Source of the DNA: Epiperipatus broadwayi
Lineage: Eukaryota; Onychophora; Udeonychophora; Euonychophora; Peripatidae
Direction: 5' to 3'
Assembly: GCA_028023455.1 (NCBI GenBank)
Contig: JAQFVV010006341.1
Location: 2,234,001 to 2,298,000, forward strand
DNA length: 64,000 bases
In this document: in pieces, positions 23,770 through 36,604 of the stretch
Numbering within the stretch: position 1 is the first letter of the stretch
Layout: every line of letters begins with the position of its first letter
Notes under the pieces: model-generated
The model's database searches: none
What the model saw: only the letters and a program-made list of their open reading frames with translations
What the model was told of the DNA's origin: nothing
Position numbers and translations under genes: made by a program

Positions 23770-23994
23770 ATATACAAAATTAAAAGCATGTGAAGCGCTT
23801 GAAAGAGACGCTATAGAGATTCAAAAATTATTAAACGCTAAGCGCTTTCAAGGCCATTTGCCTCATATTCATAGCAAGATGCATCATCGCTATGAATATG
23901 AGGCAAATAGCCTCGAAAGCCCTTAGCGTTTAATAATTTTTGAATCTCTATAGCTTCTCTTTCAAGCGCTTCACACGCTTTTAATTTTGTATAT
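23770..23994. mobile_element. Foldback MITE, family member 2
   Basis: The 225-bp hairpin starts ATATACAAAATTAAAAGC and ends with its reverse complement. The inner arms are AAATTATTAAACGCTAAGCG and GCCTCATATTCATAGC. It shares the CGCTTTC and CCTCATATTCATAG motifs with the element at 944-1195. The arms differ at only a few positions, so it looks younger than its surroundings. Confidence 0.85.
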
Positions 23995-25689
23995 TTTTAG
24001 ATATGTAATAATCATTTAATTATATACTTTATGTTGATTTGTGAGACAAAGAAAAACATATCAGAAAATGCATGTCAGAAAGATAAATATTTCATGGTGT
24101 TATGCATGGTATTATTATTACTTTAGTTGAGGTTTTAATTTTTATATCAGTCATTAAAGACCTGAGCCATATTCAGCGTTGCTTACTCATGATAGCATTG
24201 AAAGCCTCATATTTTGCTTTGTCATACTTATTCTCCGGAGATCCCAGATATCTTCATATAACTTGTCCCAGAATGAGGTTTGGTAGCACCATCCTTAGGA
24301 CAATGTCAGGTTGTTAAGGTTCTGTATAAGATAACATCGGCAAGCCTGGACCATGGCATCCTTACCAATCATCTCTCTAAATAGCACTCTGTCATAGATA
24401 CAAGTGAACTCTTATAAATGATGGTCTCTCACTCCAAAGAGGAACCTGAATTTCTTTCTGATGCTATCATTGCAGTCAGCATCACAACTTCTCTTTATTA
24501 TGTGTATATCCTGTATTATCCATAAGTTGTGACACAGTGATCTTTATAAACCATTCCTTTGATTATTTACTAATATTTTAGAAATATAGAAAAGCTTATT
24601 TAAGCTACCCGACCTCTCATTTGAACTGATGTGGGTACACTCATGTCGAATAGAATTATTAAACTAAACCATTAAGCCATCTATGCAAATAAATGCTGAT
24701 TCCTGATGGATAATTAATAAATATTTATATTGTTAATTAAATAGTTTTCCTTAATGTATCAAGTTACTTAATTATTGTATCAAAGTGTAAGTCTTCCTTT
24801 GGAGATTATTTTATAAATGTCTCTTCTATGTAAACCATAAATTAATGATCATTACGTCTGTTTGGTCTATCATAGCATTAAGAGTATTTAGTCTATTAAA
24901 TTTCATTTGTAATTCCTATTAGCATATTAAACTGCATTTCCATAACATGTGTCAATTACTGCCTATATATGTGAATTATCACTTGCGTATTTTTTAGGTT
25001 AGTGAATCGTTATCTGTAGTGTATTATAAATCATGCAATCTGTCTATACACAAATTATTAACTGCGTGAAATCTGTGCTATGTTAATTTACATTTTCCTG
25101 TGTAAATAAATTTTTTATTTATGTTCGTTAAATTTTTATATGTTAATAATTACTTATGTGTTCGTATCTCCTCTTTGAATCTCACTCGTTCATTATCTTA
25201 ATAATAGTATTTTTAGAAGCTATAACCGATTACTTTAAAGGAATTTATCCCAGAATTATGCACTGTTCTTGCTCATCTTGGATGGATGCTATGTTATATA
25301 ATTCATGCTACGCATTTGCAATTTATTAGAATTATTAATTTTTCCTATATTTAAGATATCTCTCTAAGTTAAAATTTGATAGTCTTTTCTTAAAAATAAT
25401 TACCATGTAGATCTCATGTTTCTCCGTTGCGTCTCTGGGACTGGAATGAATAAAATTCATCTGTTATCATCAGAAATGTTATTCATAATGTTATAGTTTT
25501 AGAGAAGGGCAAATAGGGCAGAATCCATGATTGCTCCTGACCTGTGTATTTCGGACATGAATGGATTTAGAGTACTTTTGCTTTGGTTCTAAACTTTGTT
25601 AGATGAACATACAATTCTGACCAGTACAGGATTTTTTTTTTTCCCGGGCTTGGTGCACCGCCATTTGGCTTCGAATTATAACTCACCTA

Positions 25690-28195
25690 CTGAAACAGTG
25701 AGATTCGTATTCGAATCTCAAGTTTCACCTTTTTCTGTCGTCTCTCACTGACCGGTCTATCCCACCCAAATTTAAACTTTTTGGTATCGAATTGTGTGTG
25801 TAACAATATTAAAAATGTATAAATATATGTAGAATTCAGCATAAACACGCACACATTTCGATCTCAAATTAAACGCAATAAATACGGATAAAATAATATA
25901 ATTTAGATTTCTTGTAGTTAAATAAATTTTGTATAATATTAATCAGTTATTTTGAATTTTATAAAGTTCGTATTTGTTGCTAATTTAAATTTCGTTAAAT
26001 AATAATTCTAACAAAATCTGATGCAATAATTAATTAAAGTTAAAATAATTTTATTCTCTTTTGTCTTTGAAAATTTAAAAGCATCGGTCAGTGACAGATA
26101 ATATATTAATTATAGCAAAATTCCAAAAGAATGTAATTAACGAATGTAAAGAAAAACAAACAATAGCACAGCAAATTTCTTTCTAATTAAAACCAGCAGA
26201 GCATTGATTATCCTGAGGGCAAGATAAATAAAACCTAAAAATATCTGAACAGAAAATTTAAAAGATCAAGATAAGAAAAAGGAGGCCATCTTAGACTTGC
26301 TGGAGACTTGCACTTGAATTTTAGCTTTGCTCTCGAGTGGAGCGTCTAAAATATCTTAAATAAATTAATACTGCAAGGTATGACCTGCAAGGTATGACCG
26401 AGTAAGCACCGAAATTATTCTCCACCGGGAGGGCCCACTATATGCCGAGCTTCACCTTGCCCATCGTAAAAAAACACCAAAATGATCTGCTGCCTGAAAT
26501 AAACAAGAAAGCCGCTGCTGTTAAAAATCAATAAAACAATATGCCCAGGACAAGAAAGAAAACTTCTAATTACGAACAATCTGCTAATAAACCAATGGAC
26601 GAAAACATCTTATAAAACAGGTACCTGTGTGTGTATTCCAAATTATAGAGTACTCTAGTAATAATAAGCTATAGCTCATCTATTATTTGTATAACTTCTA
26701 AATGTTAAAATTGTAATTCTGAGAAACTAAAATTTGAGAATTCATGTAATCTGTAAATTTCTCGCATAATCTAGCTTACCCTCCCTCTATCACTTCTTAG
26801 GTGTGTATTTCTTAAATCTACATTTCATTTATAATTATCATTGAAATATTACCTTCTCATAATTATCTTAGTTTTCAAGCTAAATCCATAATCGCTTGAA
26901 CAGTGAATGCGTGTCGAATTATCATTAATATTTGCTTTTATAAATAACTTAAATTTCATATAAATCGACACGCATTCAAAGAATCAGTTATTGTAATGCA
27001 GGGTCTACTCCTCCGTAATAGCTGGCATACTCGCTGTAATAATTCCCTTTTTAGATATTTTTTATTATTAAATGTTAATGAATAATTATGTAAATTTCAT
27101 TTCTTTGAGAGTCACCAATTTTCTTTCAGTCAACGGTGATAATGTTGGGCCGAGTTTGAAATCTAGTTAAATATTACCACAATCTTTTAGATATCATACA
27201 TGTGTTATGTTTTGAAGCCCCGATGGCTCATTCCACGCCGTGAATACTCCGGATTCTCTAGGGTTGAATTAACCCCAGTCGTCCTACACAAGCGGACATG
27301 ATAATTTTCCCGTAGGGCTTGACGACCGTCACGCAGCCAGCTGGCAAATTGCGACACGGACCGCTTGTCCCTGGTTATGCTCATGTGACACCTTACTCTT
27401 CGGGTCGCGGCAGAGACCAACCCGAAACCCTTATAACTTATTCACGGCATTGCAGTTTCAGCGCTGCCATTTTACATCGCCCTTCTAAAGCGTACCACGT
27501 GTTCTTTTATTTAGTTTATTATTCTCTATCACTCCGCCTCGGCATTATCTTCATCATATACTCTCAAATAAATGTTTGCCCTTTGTCGTAAAATAAATAT
27601 TTTATTAAATAAATGTATGTCCGCCGTTACTGATGACTCTGGCAGTGCAAAGTATAAATTCCTTACAGCACGCATTAGAAATACTCACTCGAGAACCCTA
27701 GGTAGCTAGATTACGCCTTCATATAAATAAATGCTCCATATAAATAAATGTATTTTTATATATTTAATATTATCAATTAGCTGTTGAGACTTTGAATTTA
27801 AAATATGATTAATCACATTAATAATGTTTTCTTTTATTAAATACGTAAATAAATAATTCTAAATATACGTCTGTAGTTAAGTTTTCATTTATTCGATGCC
27901 CATTATAGACATTTCCTCGATTCTATATATTAATTAATATTCGTTTGATTGTTGGCCAACTCGGAAACAAAACCCATGAATCTCGTGCATCTCCCTGACC
28001 ACCGTGCCTAAGGAGGTGTTTACTTATGTCGCATCAGAGGCGTTATTCCGTAGATTGTATTGTGGAACCGATAAATTATGTTCGAACTCAGTATTACCGG
28101 TGGCTTCGCTACTCGATGGTGCTGCTGTTCTGTGTGGTGGTCGAATTCTGCAATATGTTAACGAGATACACGTGTTTTGACTGTTACACTACCTG
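25690..28195. repeat. Large dispersed repeat, copy 1 (partly matched at 42.7-45.7 kb)
   Basis: Its two ends resemble the two ends of 42700-45725 in the same order. At the left, GAATCTCAAGTTTCACCTTT and CCCACCCAAATTTAAACTTT correspond to blocks at 42730-42780. At the right, CTCCCTGACCAC, GCATCAGAGGCGTTAT and GTTAACGAGATACACG correspond to 45520-45700. The middles are less alike. I cannot name the family. It could be the LTR or UTR of a large retroelement. Confidence 0.5.
27205..27500. other. GC-rich, CpG-containing island in AT-rich DNA
   Basis: About half G+C by eye with many CpGs, against about 30% around it. Overlapping short open frames exist on both strands (71 codons on -, 90 on +). Neither resembles a protein I know. 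It sits inside the large dispersed repeat and may be its regulatory or untranslated part. Confidence 0.5.
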
Positions 28196-29399
28196 AGTGG
28201 TAATATTTTTTTGGGGCTTGACACAACATGAGATTGTCATTGTATAAGTCCTATATACCTGTGTCGTGGTGATATTTTTTTTCCTTGCCTTGGTTTGTCA
28301 TTGCAGCATGGCTTACTGTGATATAACACAAATCATCCTAAACATCATTTTGTTTATCCATAAAATTTGTTTATTTGAAGCAAATTTATATAACTGTTGC
28401 AGATTATTGCAAAAATATATATAGGGATATATCTTATTTATTTCAGAATAGCTTTGAAAATAAAATATGTATTTATTTAGTATAGTAATTGTGAATTATT
28501 TAATCAATGCAAGGGGAGTTTTGGCAAGTAGCTGTGCATGAGTATGGACACCCCAAATATTATGTTATTAATCCTACTGTGTTGGCATGGTGCCCTTGTA
28601 TTTTATACAAATAAATTTTGCCAACCGATAAATAATCACGTAATAACATAACTTGTGTATAGTGAAATTCGAATGCAAGTAATTATTTAAAAAAGAGAGT
28701 CATACATTGATTCATGTTTATTGTATTATACTTTATATTATCAGTTTACTAATAAAAAATTATTAGTCAATTCCAAGTACAAAGGGAACAAATGGAAAAG
28801 TGGCAAAAGAAATGAAGGCACGGGTAAAACTTTTTGCTTGTTGTAGAATTGATATTAACACTCTATGTAGAATAAATGACTTAGATGATATATAGGTGAT
28901 GGTTAGTGTTTTGTGTAATATATATGGCTTAGATGATATAGTTAGATTTAAGTAGGGGGACAAGAATAGGAATAAGTGGTGGAATGATTTGGCATCATAT
29001 AAGTAGTGCAGGAAGGAAGTGGGGAATATGATAGAGTAGTAGTGTGGGAGGTGATTGAGAAAAAGCGGTAGGCGAATAACCCATAGTTAAATAATAGTAA
29101 TAAATGAATCGGTGCAATCAATAAAATGGAAAAACACAAAATAGTTAATGAAGACCATGGGCAAAGTGATTCAGAGGATACCAACAAAACAGCAATGGGG
29201 AATTAGAACAAGACTTTCTAAGAGACACTAATCCAATGGATATTTTTTTTAAGTCCCGAAATTACATTCAAGAAGCTGGAAGGTTTAATGGATAACATGA
29301 ACATGGAATCAGGGATGGTCGAGGGCAACCACATGCTATTCACATTGATGCAGTCTACTAGAGAAACAAGCTGAAGAATCCCGGATACACTTTAAGGAG

Positions 29400-30480
29400 A
29401 TACAATGGGAATGCCAGATGTCAGGGAAGATTTCAGAGAAGTGAGAAGCGAAGCCAAAAGATGGAAGAAATGGGTAAAACAGACTTGTGGGAAAGTGGCA
29501 CTTGCCATACAAAAGATGAAAAAGAAACAGATTCGAGAACATGTTCAGCGCTCCGAATCAATACTAATGGAAACATCAGGATGTAATAAAGCATGAGGAA
29601 CAATTAAGAAATCTCCAAGAAGCCCACGGTAAAATTAAAGATCAACTTTATGAGCTAGTTGAAATTGCTAAGCATGAATATGAAACCTAAAGATAAACTT
29701 ATGAGCTAGGTGAAATTGCTAAGCATGAATATGAAATCTCTAAAAAGGAGATACAAAAAAAAAGAAATAGCACACGCTTCAAGAAATCCAGACAAAAATA
29801 CAACTGGACCTTAAAGACACAGTGGAAAACCTTCACAAAGAATTGGAGCAGATCAAATACAGGAGGAATGTCGGAAGGACAAAGTGAAATGAACCAGCCA
29901 ATTAAAACAGTGTATCCAGAGCTTGAACTTAGGAAACTGACCAGGGATGGAATTTAAGAATAAGATGATGAGCAGAGAACCAATCACTACAGAAAGGAGC
30001 CATGATACAAATAATAGCCCAGTTAATCAAGGAGGAAATTCCAACGTGGCAAAGTTCATACAAATTTAACATTGTTGTGAAGAATCCGGAAACAGTCTAT
30101 AAGAGCACTTGGGAAGTCTTAATGAGCTTTTCTTTTTTAATCCTGCAAGTTATGAAGAACAGGTAGCCATTGCGAGCCATTATTTGAAAGGAACAGCAAA
30201 GGACTGGACTGGTAGGACTCCTTGCAAGAAAAGCCTCAGACCTTTGGGGATTACAGAGCAGCTTTCCTGCAAAGCTACTGGAATGAAGAGTGACAGGATG
30301 ACTTTCTATACACTTTGTCCACAGAAAAATGTAAGCACAGCCCCAGAGAGACGCACACACAGTTCTTTGTGCGCTAGGTTTAAGTCCTTAACAGCATTTG
30401 CTTTTTCAGATGCCCGAATTATTGTGACCATTGGTCTCAACATGCCACCCCAGAACCATGGGAGAAGTCGTTAAAAAATG
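29400..30480 (+). pseudogene. Gypsy 2 gag
   Basis: A charged helical stretch (KRWKKWVKQTCGKVALAIQK, then EEQLRNLQEAHGKIKDQLY) is followed by a partly duplicated block around 29660-29740 (GAAATTGCTAAGCATGAATA twice) and a capsid-like segment with FFNPASYEEQVAIASHYLKG at 30127-30190. At 30399 a CFFRCPNYCDHWSQHA segment resembles a zinc knuckle that has lost its last cysteine. Stops interrupt the frame. Confidence 0.6.
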
Positions 30481-30639
30481 GATGAGCCCAGGGTCCAGGT
30501 GATCAGAATGAATAATGAAAGTAGGAATTACAGCCAGAGGGCTGACCAAACCCAGACTGCAGGATATTGTAAAACTTCAGGGAGTCCTGCTAGGATGTTA
30601 CTTCCTGTGGCGCCCCAGCAAAAAAGGGAACAACTCAAC

Positions 30640-31040
30640 CTACGATAATAACCTTGTCACCATCCTTGTTCCCTTGCATTATTTGATTCTGGGAGTCAAG
30701 TGTCTTTTTTATCTCAAAGTCATGGGTTTACCATGTATAGTAGCCAAGAAAAGAGCATAAATGAAGCTCCCGACACACCCTAATACACTTAATGATAGCT
30801 AATGGAAGAAGAGCCACTGCTGAGAATCACCAGATTTGGTTAGAAGTAAAGCTATATGAAGAAGTAATAGGACATTTATTTTTGGTTGTGGCTGGATTCA
30901 TATATGAAATGGTTTTGGGAACTGATTTCCTAACCCAGCAACAATGTATTATAAACTTTTCGGATAGCACATGTGTAGTACAGGGCCGACCCATAGATTT
31001 CAGTATAGAAAATGAACCCCAGCGGTGGGATGTTTAATGC
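30640..31040 (+). pseudogene. Gypsy 2 protease
   Basis: DSGSQVSFLSQSHG (from 30685) is the catalytic Asp loop of a retroelement aspartic protease, here with the Asp kept. After a frame change, the second half of the fold is in the 81-codon frame 30792-31037 (IWLEVKLYEEVIGHLFLVVA, then VLGTDFLTQQQCIINF), whose GxDFL motif is typical. It is broken between the halves. Confidence 0.72.
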
Positions 31041-31059
31041 AACCCAACGACCCTGCACT

Positions 31060-31970
31060 TATGGAAAAGGTTAAAGAATTTGCTCTGACCGAGCTTAAGG
31101 ATCGAAATCAGTTGGTAAGGATCATAAAGGAAAACCGACAAAATGTACTCAAATGTCCCGGGAGAAATAAAAGGCTATACACACCGGATTCATATAAAAG
31201 AAGATTCTTATGTACAATCATGATCTTATCCAATTCCATTCCAGTACCATAAGTTGAAAAGCAAATCTGCCAAATGGTAGAATGGAACATCATTGAGAAA
31301 AGCTTTTCACCCTACAATAATCCATTAATAGTTGAAAAAAAAAAATGATACTCTTCGATTGTCCTTAGATGCACGAAAGTTGAATAGCCTGACCATTCCG
31401 GAATGTGATATATCCCCGTCACCACAGAAGTTATTTGTAAAGTTAGTGGGCCAATGCCTGTTTTTTACTCTTGATCTTACCGCCAGTTATTGGCAAATGG
31501 CTTTATATCCGTGAGACCGCAAATACATGTCATTCCTCTATAATGGGCAAACCCAGGTGTTCAAAGAGTGCCATTCGAACTTATAAACAGTGCTGCCAGA
31601 CTTATGAGATGTCAGCCAGATTCTGTCAGAGAACCTACAGAAACATTTAGTGTCACATGTTGTTGATATTGCCATAGCCTTTGGAACATCTAAAGTACTT
31701 AGAGAATATTTTTTAAAGAGTGTCACCATAAATCTAAAAAAGAGTTTATTCAGTCTCAGGGAAATATCTTTCTGGATCATCTGATTAGTGAACAAGGAAT
31801 CCGAGCTCACTCTGATAAAATCAAGGCAATAGAGAGATTTCCACAACCAACTACCTGCAAACATATACGATCATTCTTGGGTTTATGTAATTTCTACCAT
31901 AAATTTTATCCCGGTTTCGATCAGAAACATCCAACATGGTAGACTTACTACAGAAGGGGCAGGAATGGAA
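31060..31970 (+). pseudogene. Gypsy 2 reverse transcriptase, no RNase H
   Basis: Visible in order are LRLSLDARKLNSLTIP, motif A FTLDLTASYWQMAL (about 31462-31505, Asp kept), HLVSHVVDIAIAF (about 31645-31680), where the usual YVDD has become HVVD, and the thumb GIRAHSDKIKAIERFPQPTT and IRSFLGLCNFYHKFYPGF. It then runs through DLLQKGQEWNWSDAHDQEF straight into the integrase spacer. The whole RNase H domain (normally about 120 residues) is absent, so an internal deletion near 31990-32005 is likely. Confidence 0.8.
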
Positions 31971-32009
31971 TTGGAGTGATGCTCATGACCAAGAATTTAC
32001 TGATAAGGA

Positions 32010-33033
32010 AGGAATACTACATGTCAGGACAAACAGTGGAGGCAATCCATGGAAAATAGAAGTACCATTATCCTGCTCATCAGAGTATTGGACACTATGG
32101 GACCAAAAAGATGGAAGAGGCAATAAGATGTCAGTTTTACTGGCCAGGAATGTATGCCCAAATCTGGTCATTTGGAGGATGTACTTTATGTGCACAATCA
32201 AAGCACCTTACAAAATCATATGCAGGGACAGTTATTCCTTGTTGCTATGAGGCCAAATGACTTATTGGCTGTAGATTATTATGGCCCTTGCCCAGATTCA
32301 AATGCTTTCAATATTTATTGGTTACCTACAACATACAAATATGCTCAAGCATATATGGTATAACTAGCAAATTCCAGAAACATGATTCTGGTTTTACAAA
32401 ACAAACTTTCTGAACTAGGCAAACCTGAAATTTTGTTGTCAGACCATGGCTCCGCCTTCACTTCCAAGGAGTGGAGAGCATGGATTCTCCGATAAGGACT
32501 ACCCGCAATCTGACCTGTCTGTGCATGTATTGAAAGAAATAAACCGATTATTCCGCATCTTTACCTCTAAGAACCATCGCAATTGGGTCAACCATACCAA
32601 GAGAATAATGGAAATTTCATTAACTAATTGGTTAATGAATGAACAGGTTTTACGCCAAGACATCTTCACTTTGGCAAATCGTGTTGAGAAATTTTTAAAT
32701 CTCTACCAGATGTGAATATTTGTATTGATCAAAGGTGAGACCAGAAATGTGCTTTTCAAAGTTATCCACATAACAAGAATCTGAGTAAGGAAGGGACATA
32801 TCCCTCATTATAAATTTTGTGAAGGGGACAGGGGATCAGGTGTCGCTTAAGGTCCTAAGCAAAGTAATGTCACATGCCAAGAACCACAAATTTTTCCTCT
32901 TGTGTAAAGGACCCTATGTAATTAAAAAGAAGTGTGGATAAAATGCTTTTCTCTTTAGGGAAGAAGTAGTTAGGGGGACATACAGCACACACCAACTAAA
33001 GCTGTATATACCGTCTGACCCAGGGGAAGAGTA
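32010..33033 (+). pseudogene. Gypsy 2 integrase
   Basis: The zinc-binding part has AHQSIGHYGTKKMEEAIRCQ and CTLCAQSK, so the HHCC residues are present, with one frame change. The core shows VDYYGPCPDS (first Asp, about 32270) and LSDHGSAFTSKEW (second Asp, about 32437). The C-terminal part contains HKFFLLCKGPYVIKKK and THQLKLYIPSDPGEE, ending at a stop near 33033. Multiple stops make it inactive. Confidence 0.8.
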
Positions 33034-33879
33034 ATACAAAAGAGTTTTAGGATTGATAGGACTGAATAAAGCATTAAGAGGGACCATAGATTTTTTAAAA
33101 GGGACATAATAAAATAGGGAGACACCAACTAGGACCCATGTAATTAGTAATTCCATAAAATGCGGCATAAACCCATAAATATTAGGGAATAGACCGACTA
33201 GTTTGTTATTAGGAGACATGAAATTATTGACTGTGTTTTCTTTGCCAATTTTAATGAAAACTTTAAGGGGTAGAAGTAAAATCTTTTTTTCTTATTTGTT
33301 TTTTTTTTTTGTTCCTAAAATTAGGGGAATATGAAGAGGTAAAATCTGTAGTACATATTTTGCTTCATTGCCTGGTAACATTAGGAACTTTAAAACTCTG
33401 GTTTGAACCCATTTTATATATTTACTTGGTCATTCGGGAAGGTTAAACACACATGACTTCCATTATATTTTATTAAAACAAAATAAGTTTAATTAGAATT
33501 TATTTCTGAAATCTTAAATTCCCTTCATTACAGATAATCGTGCATGTGCGTGTATGTATTACAGATACGGAAACTAATATTATTTAAGGAATAAAATATA
33601 TAGGAAATTCTGTACATTATTTGTTTATAATTAATGTAAAGCTAAAGCAATAACAATGAAAGTTCTGGAAAGTAATTATTATAATGTAAAATGTTATAAA
33701 ACAAAAGAATGTACATTAATCAATGTAAAATTGTCACTCTCATTTAACTATTTCAACAATTTGCAAATTAATGGAAATTAGATCTTTTAAATCTATTTCG
33801 ACTCAAATAGATTTGAACAATACTTTCTGAAACTTATCTGTTTTAAGTCTGTCAACAGTAAAAAAATGAACAATAGCCA

Positions 33880-34150
33880 CATACGGTCATGTCAAGTAAA
33901 GAACTTTCTGGCAGGTTTGGTATCGTATAAATACTGCCAAATTTTGAGCATGGGGAGAAGGAAAAGTTTCTAGTCATGTGCTAAATGATTCCACGTCACT
34001 TCACTTTGTACAAAAATGACTGCTGAGTAGAGGGAAGAATTTCACCTCTCCCGATCTTTAGATTGTCGTCATGCTGCCTATGCCATGCCATCGCAGCTTG
34101 AAAACTGCCTTATCTCAACCATGAAGGACATTTGAAAGATGCTTACCATT
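33880..34150 (+). promoter_or_regulatory. Possible TATA-containing LTR-like promoter
   Basis: GGTATCGTATAAATACTGCC provides a TATA-like box, followed by a moderately GC-richer leader (CATGCTGCC, CCATGCCATCGCAGCTTGAA). A loosely similar arrangement occurs at 43500-43900 (CATATATATAAGGCTGG, then CACCATGCCATCTGATGCC). They may be related transposon promoters. This is inference from pattern only. Confidence 0.25.
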
Positions 34151-34454
34151 ATTTTATTCATACTTCGTATTGCTGATCATGCTTTCAATGTTTAAGTTTC
34201 GTATATGTTTAATCCAAATGGCTGTCAAGTCATCTGGAAGAGATTCCGTTTATTCCTCTAAATGTACTGTAAATTTTATTCAAAATCATAATGTAACTTT
34301 CTATCTATCTAATATCTGACTATAAACTCGGTTATCATAATTGTATTAATTTTAATTAATTGTATTAATTTTAAATGATTCTCTCTGTAAATTTATAAAT
34401 CTCTTTCAGTAAAATATTAGCACAAAATTATGAATCTCTAAACTGTCATTATCT

Positions 34455-36593
34455 CGTAAATTTCACGCTCTAATTATATTTTTTTATTTTCATGCGGCGA
34501 CCTTATTTTAATCTTATTTAAAACAATTTTATTTATTGAGTTGATTTTAATATGATAATGACTCAATCTAGAGTTGATTTTAATATGATAATGACTCAAT
34601 CTGGCGAACTTATATTGTTTCAACCACAATCCCAGTATTATGGGATTTTTAAATTCTCAAATGTAAAATTTCTTACTAAAAGAAAGGTTCGCTCGATTGA
34701 ATATCTAAATATATGTGTTTAATGGTGGAGAATTAAACCATCATATTATGTGATATTATAAAACATATTTCCTCTCTGTCTAACGCTATTGATTTCAAAT
34801 ACATTTTATGTTCTTTAAATAAGTTTTGATGATTAATTCATTTTAATAATTACTCATTTGCTTATCACGTCATTGAGCGTTGTAATTTGTTTTATAATCT
34901 ATCTAAATAGTTTGAGTATACTTGGGCTCATTAAATAGAGGGAATAATTGTTTTTACGCCCTTCGGTTTTGACATTCTAATTTACCAAGGTCATATTTAT
35001 ATAATCTGAGTGGGTTAATATTTCATCATGACTTTACGCATAATATTATTATTACTTTAGTTGGGGTTTTAATTAAATATCGGTCATTAAAGACCTGATG
35101 TTGCTTACTCATGATAGCATTGAAAGCCTCGAATTTTGCTTTGTCATACTTATTCTCTGGAAATCCCAGATATTCTTCATATAATTTGTTCCAGAATGAA
35201 TTTTGGTAGCACTGACTTCAGGACAGTGTCAGGTTGTTAAGGCTCTGCATTGGATAATGTCGCCAAAGCTGGACCATGGCATCCTTACCAATCGTCTCTA
35301 AACACCGCTCTGTCATAGATACAAGCGGACTCTTATAAGTGATGATGTCTCTCAGTCAGTCCAAAGACAGACCTGAATTCCTTTCTGATGCTGTCATTGC
35401 AGTCAGCACCGCAACTTCTCTTTATTATGGGTATGCCCCGTATTATCCTTAAGTCATGACGCAATGATCTTTATAAACCAATCTTTTGATTATTACTAAT
35501 GTTTTAGAAAGTTCACAGTAAAGCTTATTTAAGCTATTCGAACAGGTTTTGGTGCACTCATGTTGAATAGAATTATTAAACTAAACCGTTAAGTCATCTA
35601 CACAAATAAATGCTGATTCCTGACAGATAACTAATAAATATTTATATTGTTAATTAAATACTTTTCCTTAATGTATCAAATTAGTTAATTATTATATCAA
35701 AATGGAAGCCTTTCTTTGAGGTTATTTTATAAATGTATTTTCTATGTAATAATGATCATCTCCTCTATTTGGTCTATCATAGTGTTAACAGCATTAATTT
35801 ATTACATTTCATTTGTAATTTCCATTAGCTTATTAAAACCGCATTTCCATAACATACATCAATTACTGTCTATGTGCATAAATATCAATTGCGTATTTTC
35901 TTATATCCGTGAATCTGTATCTGTAGTGTATTACAAGTCATGCCATCTGTCTACACACACACATTATTAACCACGTGAAATCTGTGCTATGTTAATTTAT
36001 GTTTTCCTATGTAAATAAGTTTCTTATTTATGTTTATTAAATTTTTATATGTCAGTAATTATTTATGCATTCGTATCTCCTCATTGAATCTCACTTGTTC
36101 ATTATCTTAATAATAGTGTGTTCGTATCTCCTCATTGAATCTCACTCGTTCATTATCTTAATTATAGTATTTTTAGAAACTATAACCGATTACTTTAAAG
36201 GGTATTTATCCCAGGGTTCTGCTCTGTTCTTGCTCATTGTGAATGGATGGTATATTATAATTCATGCTTTCTTTATCATGCTAGCCATTTGCAATTTATT
36301 AGAAATTATTATTTTTTTCTATACTTATCATGTCTGCCTAAGTTAAGATTTGATAGTCTTTATTTAAAATAATTACCCTCTCTCATGTTTCTCCTCTGTG
36401 GCTCCGGGACTGGAATGAATAAAATTCATCTGTTATCATCAGAAATGTTGTTCATAATGTTATAGTTTTAGAGAAGGGCAAATAGGGCAGAATCCATGAT
36501 TGTTCCTGACCTGTATATCTCGGTCATGAGTGGATTTAGGGCACTTTTGCTTTGGTTCCAAACCTTGTTAGATGAACATACAATTCTGACTGG
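34455..36593. repeat. Long unidentified repeat, copy B
   Basis: Collinear match to 22404-25628 without the 1.1-kb insertion seen there. It contains its own small duplications: TTTTAATATGATAATGACTC twice near 34545-34600, and TTCGTATCTCCTCATTGAAT twice near 36069-36140. The two copies lie on either side of the region holding gypsy remnant 2, about 12 kb apart. Confidence 0.8.
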
Positions 36594-36604
36594 TACACTA
36601 AACA

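Larger units (their letters stand above)
22404..25628. repeat. Long unidentified repeat, copy A
   Basis: This segment matches 34455-36593 in the same orientation. Shared blocks include TTTCACGCTCTAATTATATT, GACTCAATCTAGTGAACTTA, GGACCATGGCATCCTTACCA and TTATAGTTTTAGAGAAGGGC. Copy A has an extra block of about 1.1 kb (about 22955-24070) that carries the dispersed repeat at 23300-23690 and a foldback MITE. Minus-strand reading shows broken frames (for example ACRCYLIQNLNNLTLS) but no family I recognise. Confidence 0.8.
29200..33040 (+). mobile_element. Ty3/gypsy retrotransposon remnant 2
   Basis: On the + strand the order is a coiled-coil gag (about 29400-30450), protease (about 30640-30990), reverse transcriptase (about 31060-31970) and integrase (about 32010-33033). 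This is a different lineage from the remnant at 18.5-21.6 kb, as judged by the RT thumb and integrase sequences. There are many stops and frameshifts, RNase H is missing, and the RT active-site motif is degraded. Terminal repeats were not found. The element is in the same orientation as CNOT11. Confidence 0.83.

Noticed and set aside
27205-27591. Overlapping open frames in the GC-rich patch
   Set aside because: Long frames are expected by chance in GC-rich DNA. Neither strand shows a known domain.
30109-30474. 121-codon open frame, the longest in the window
   Set aside because: It crosses several frames of the gypsy 2 gag remnant. Only its first part is gag-like, so it is not a separate gene.
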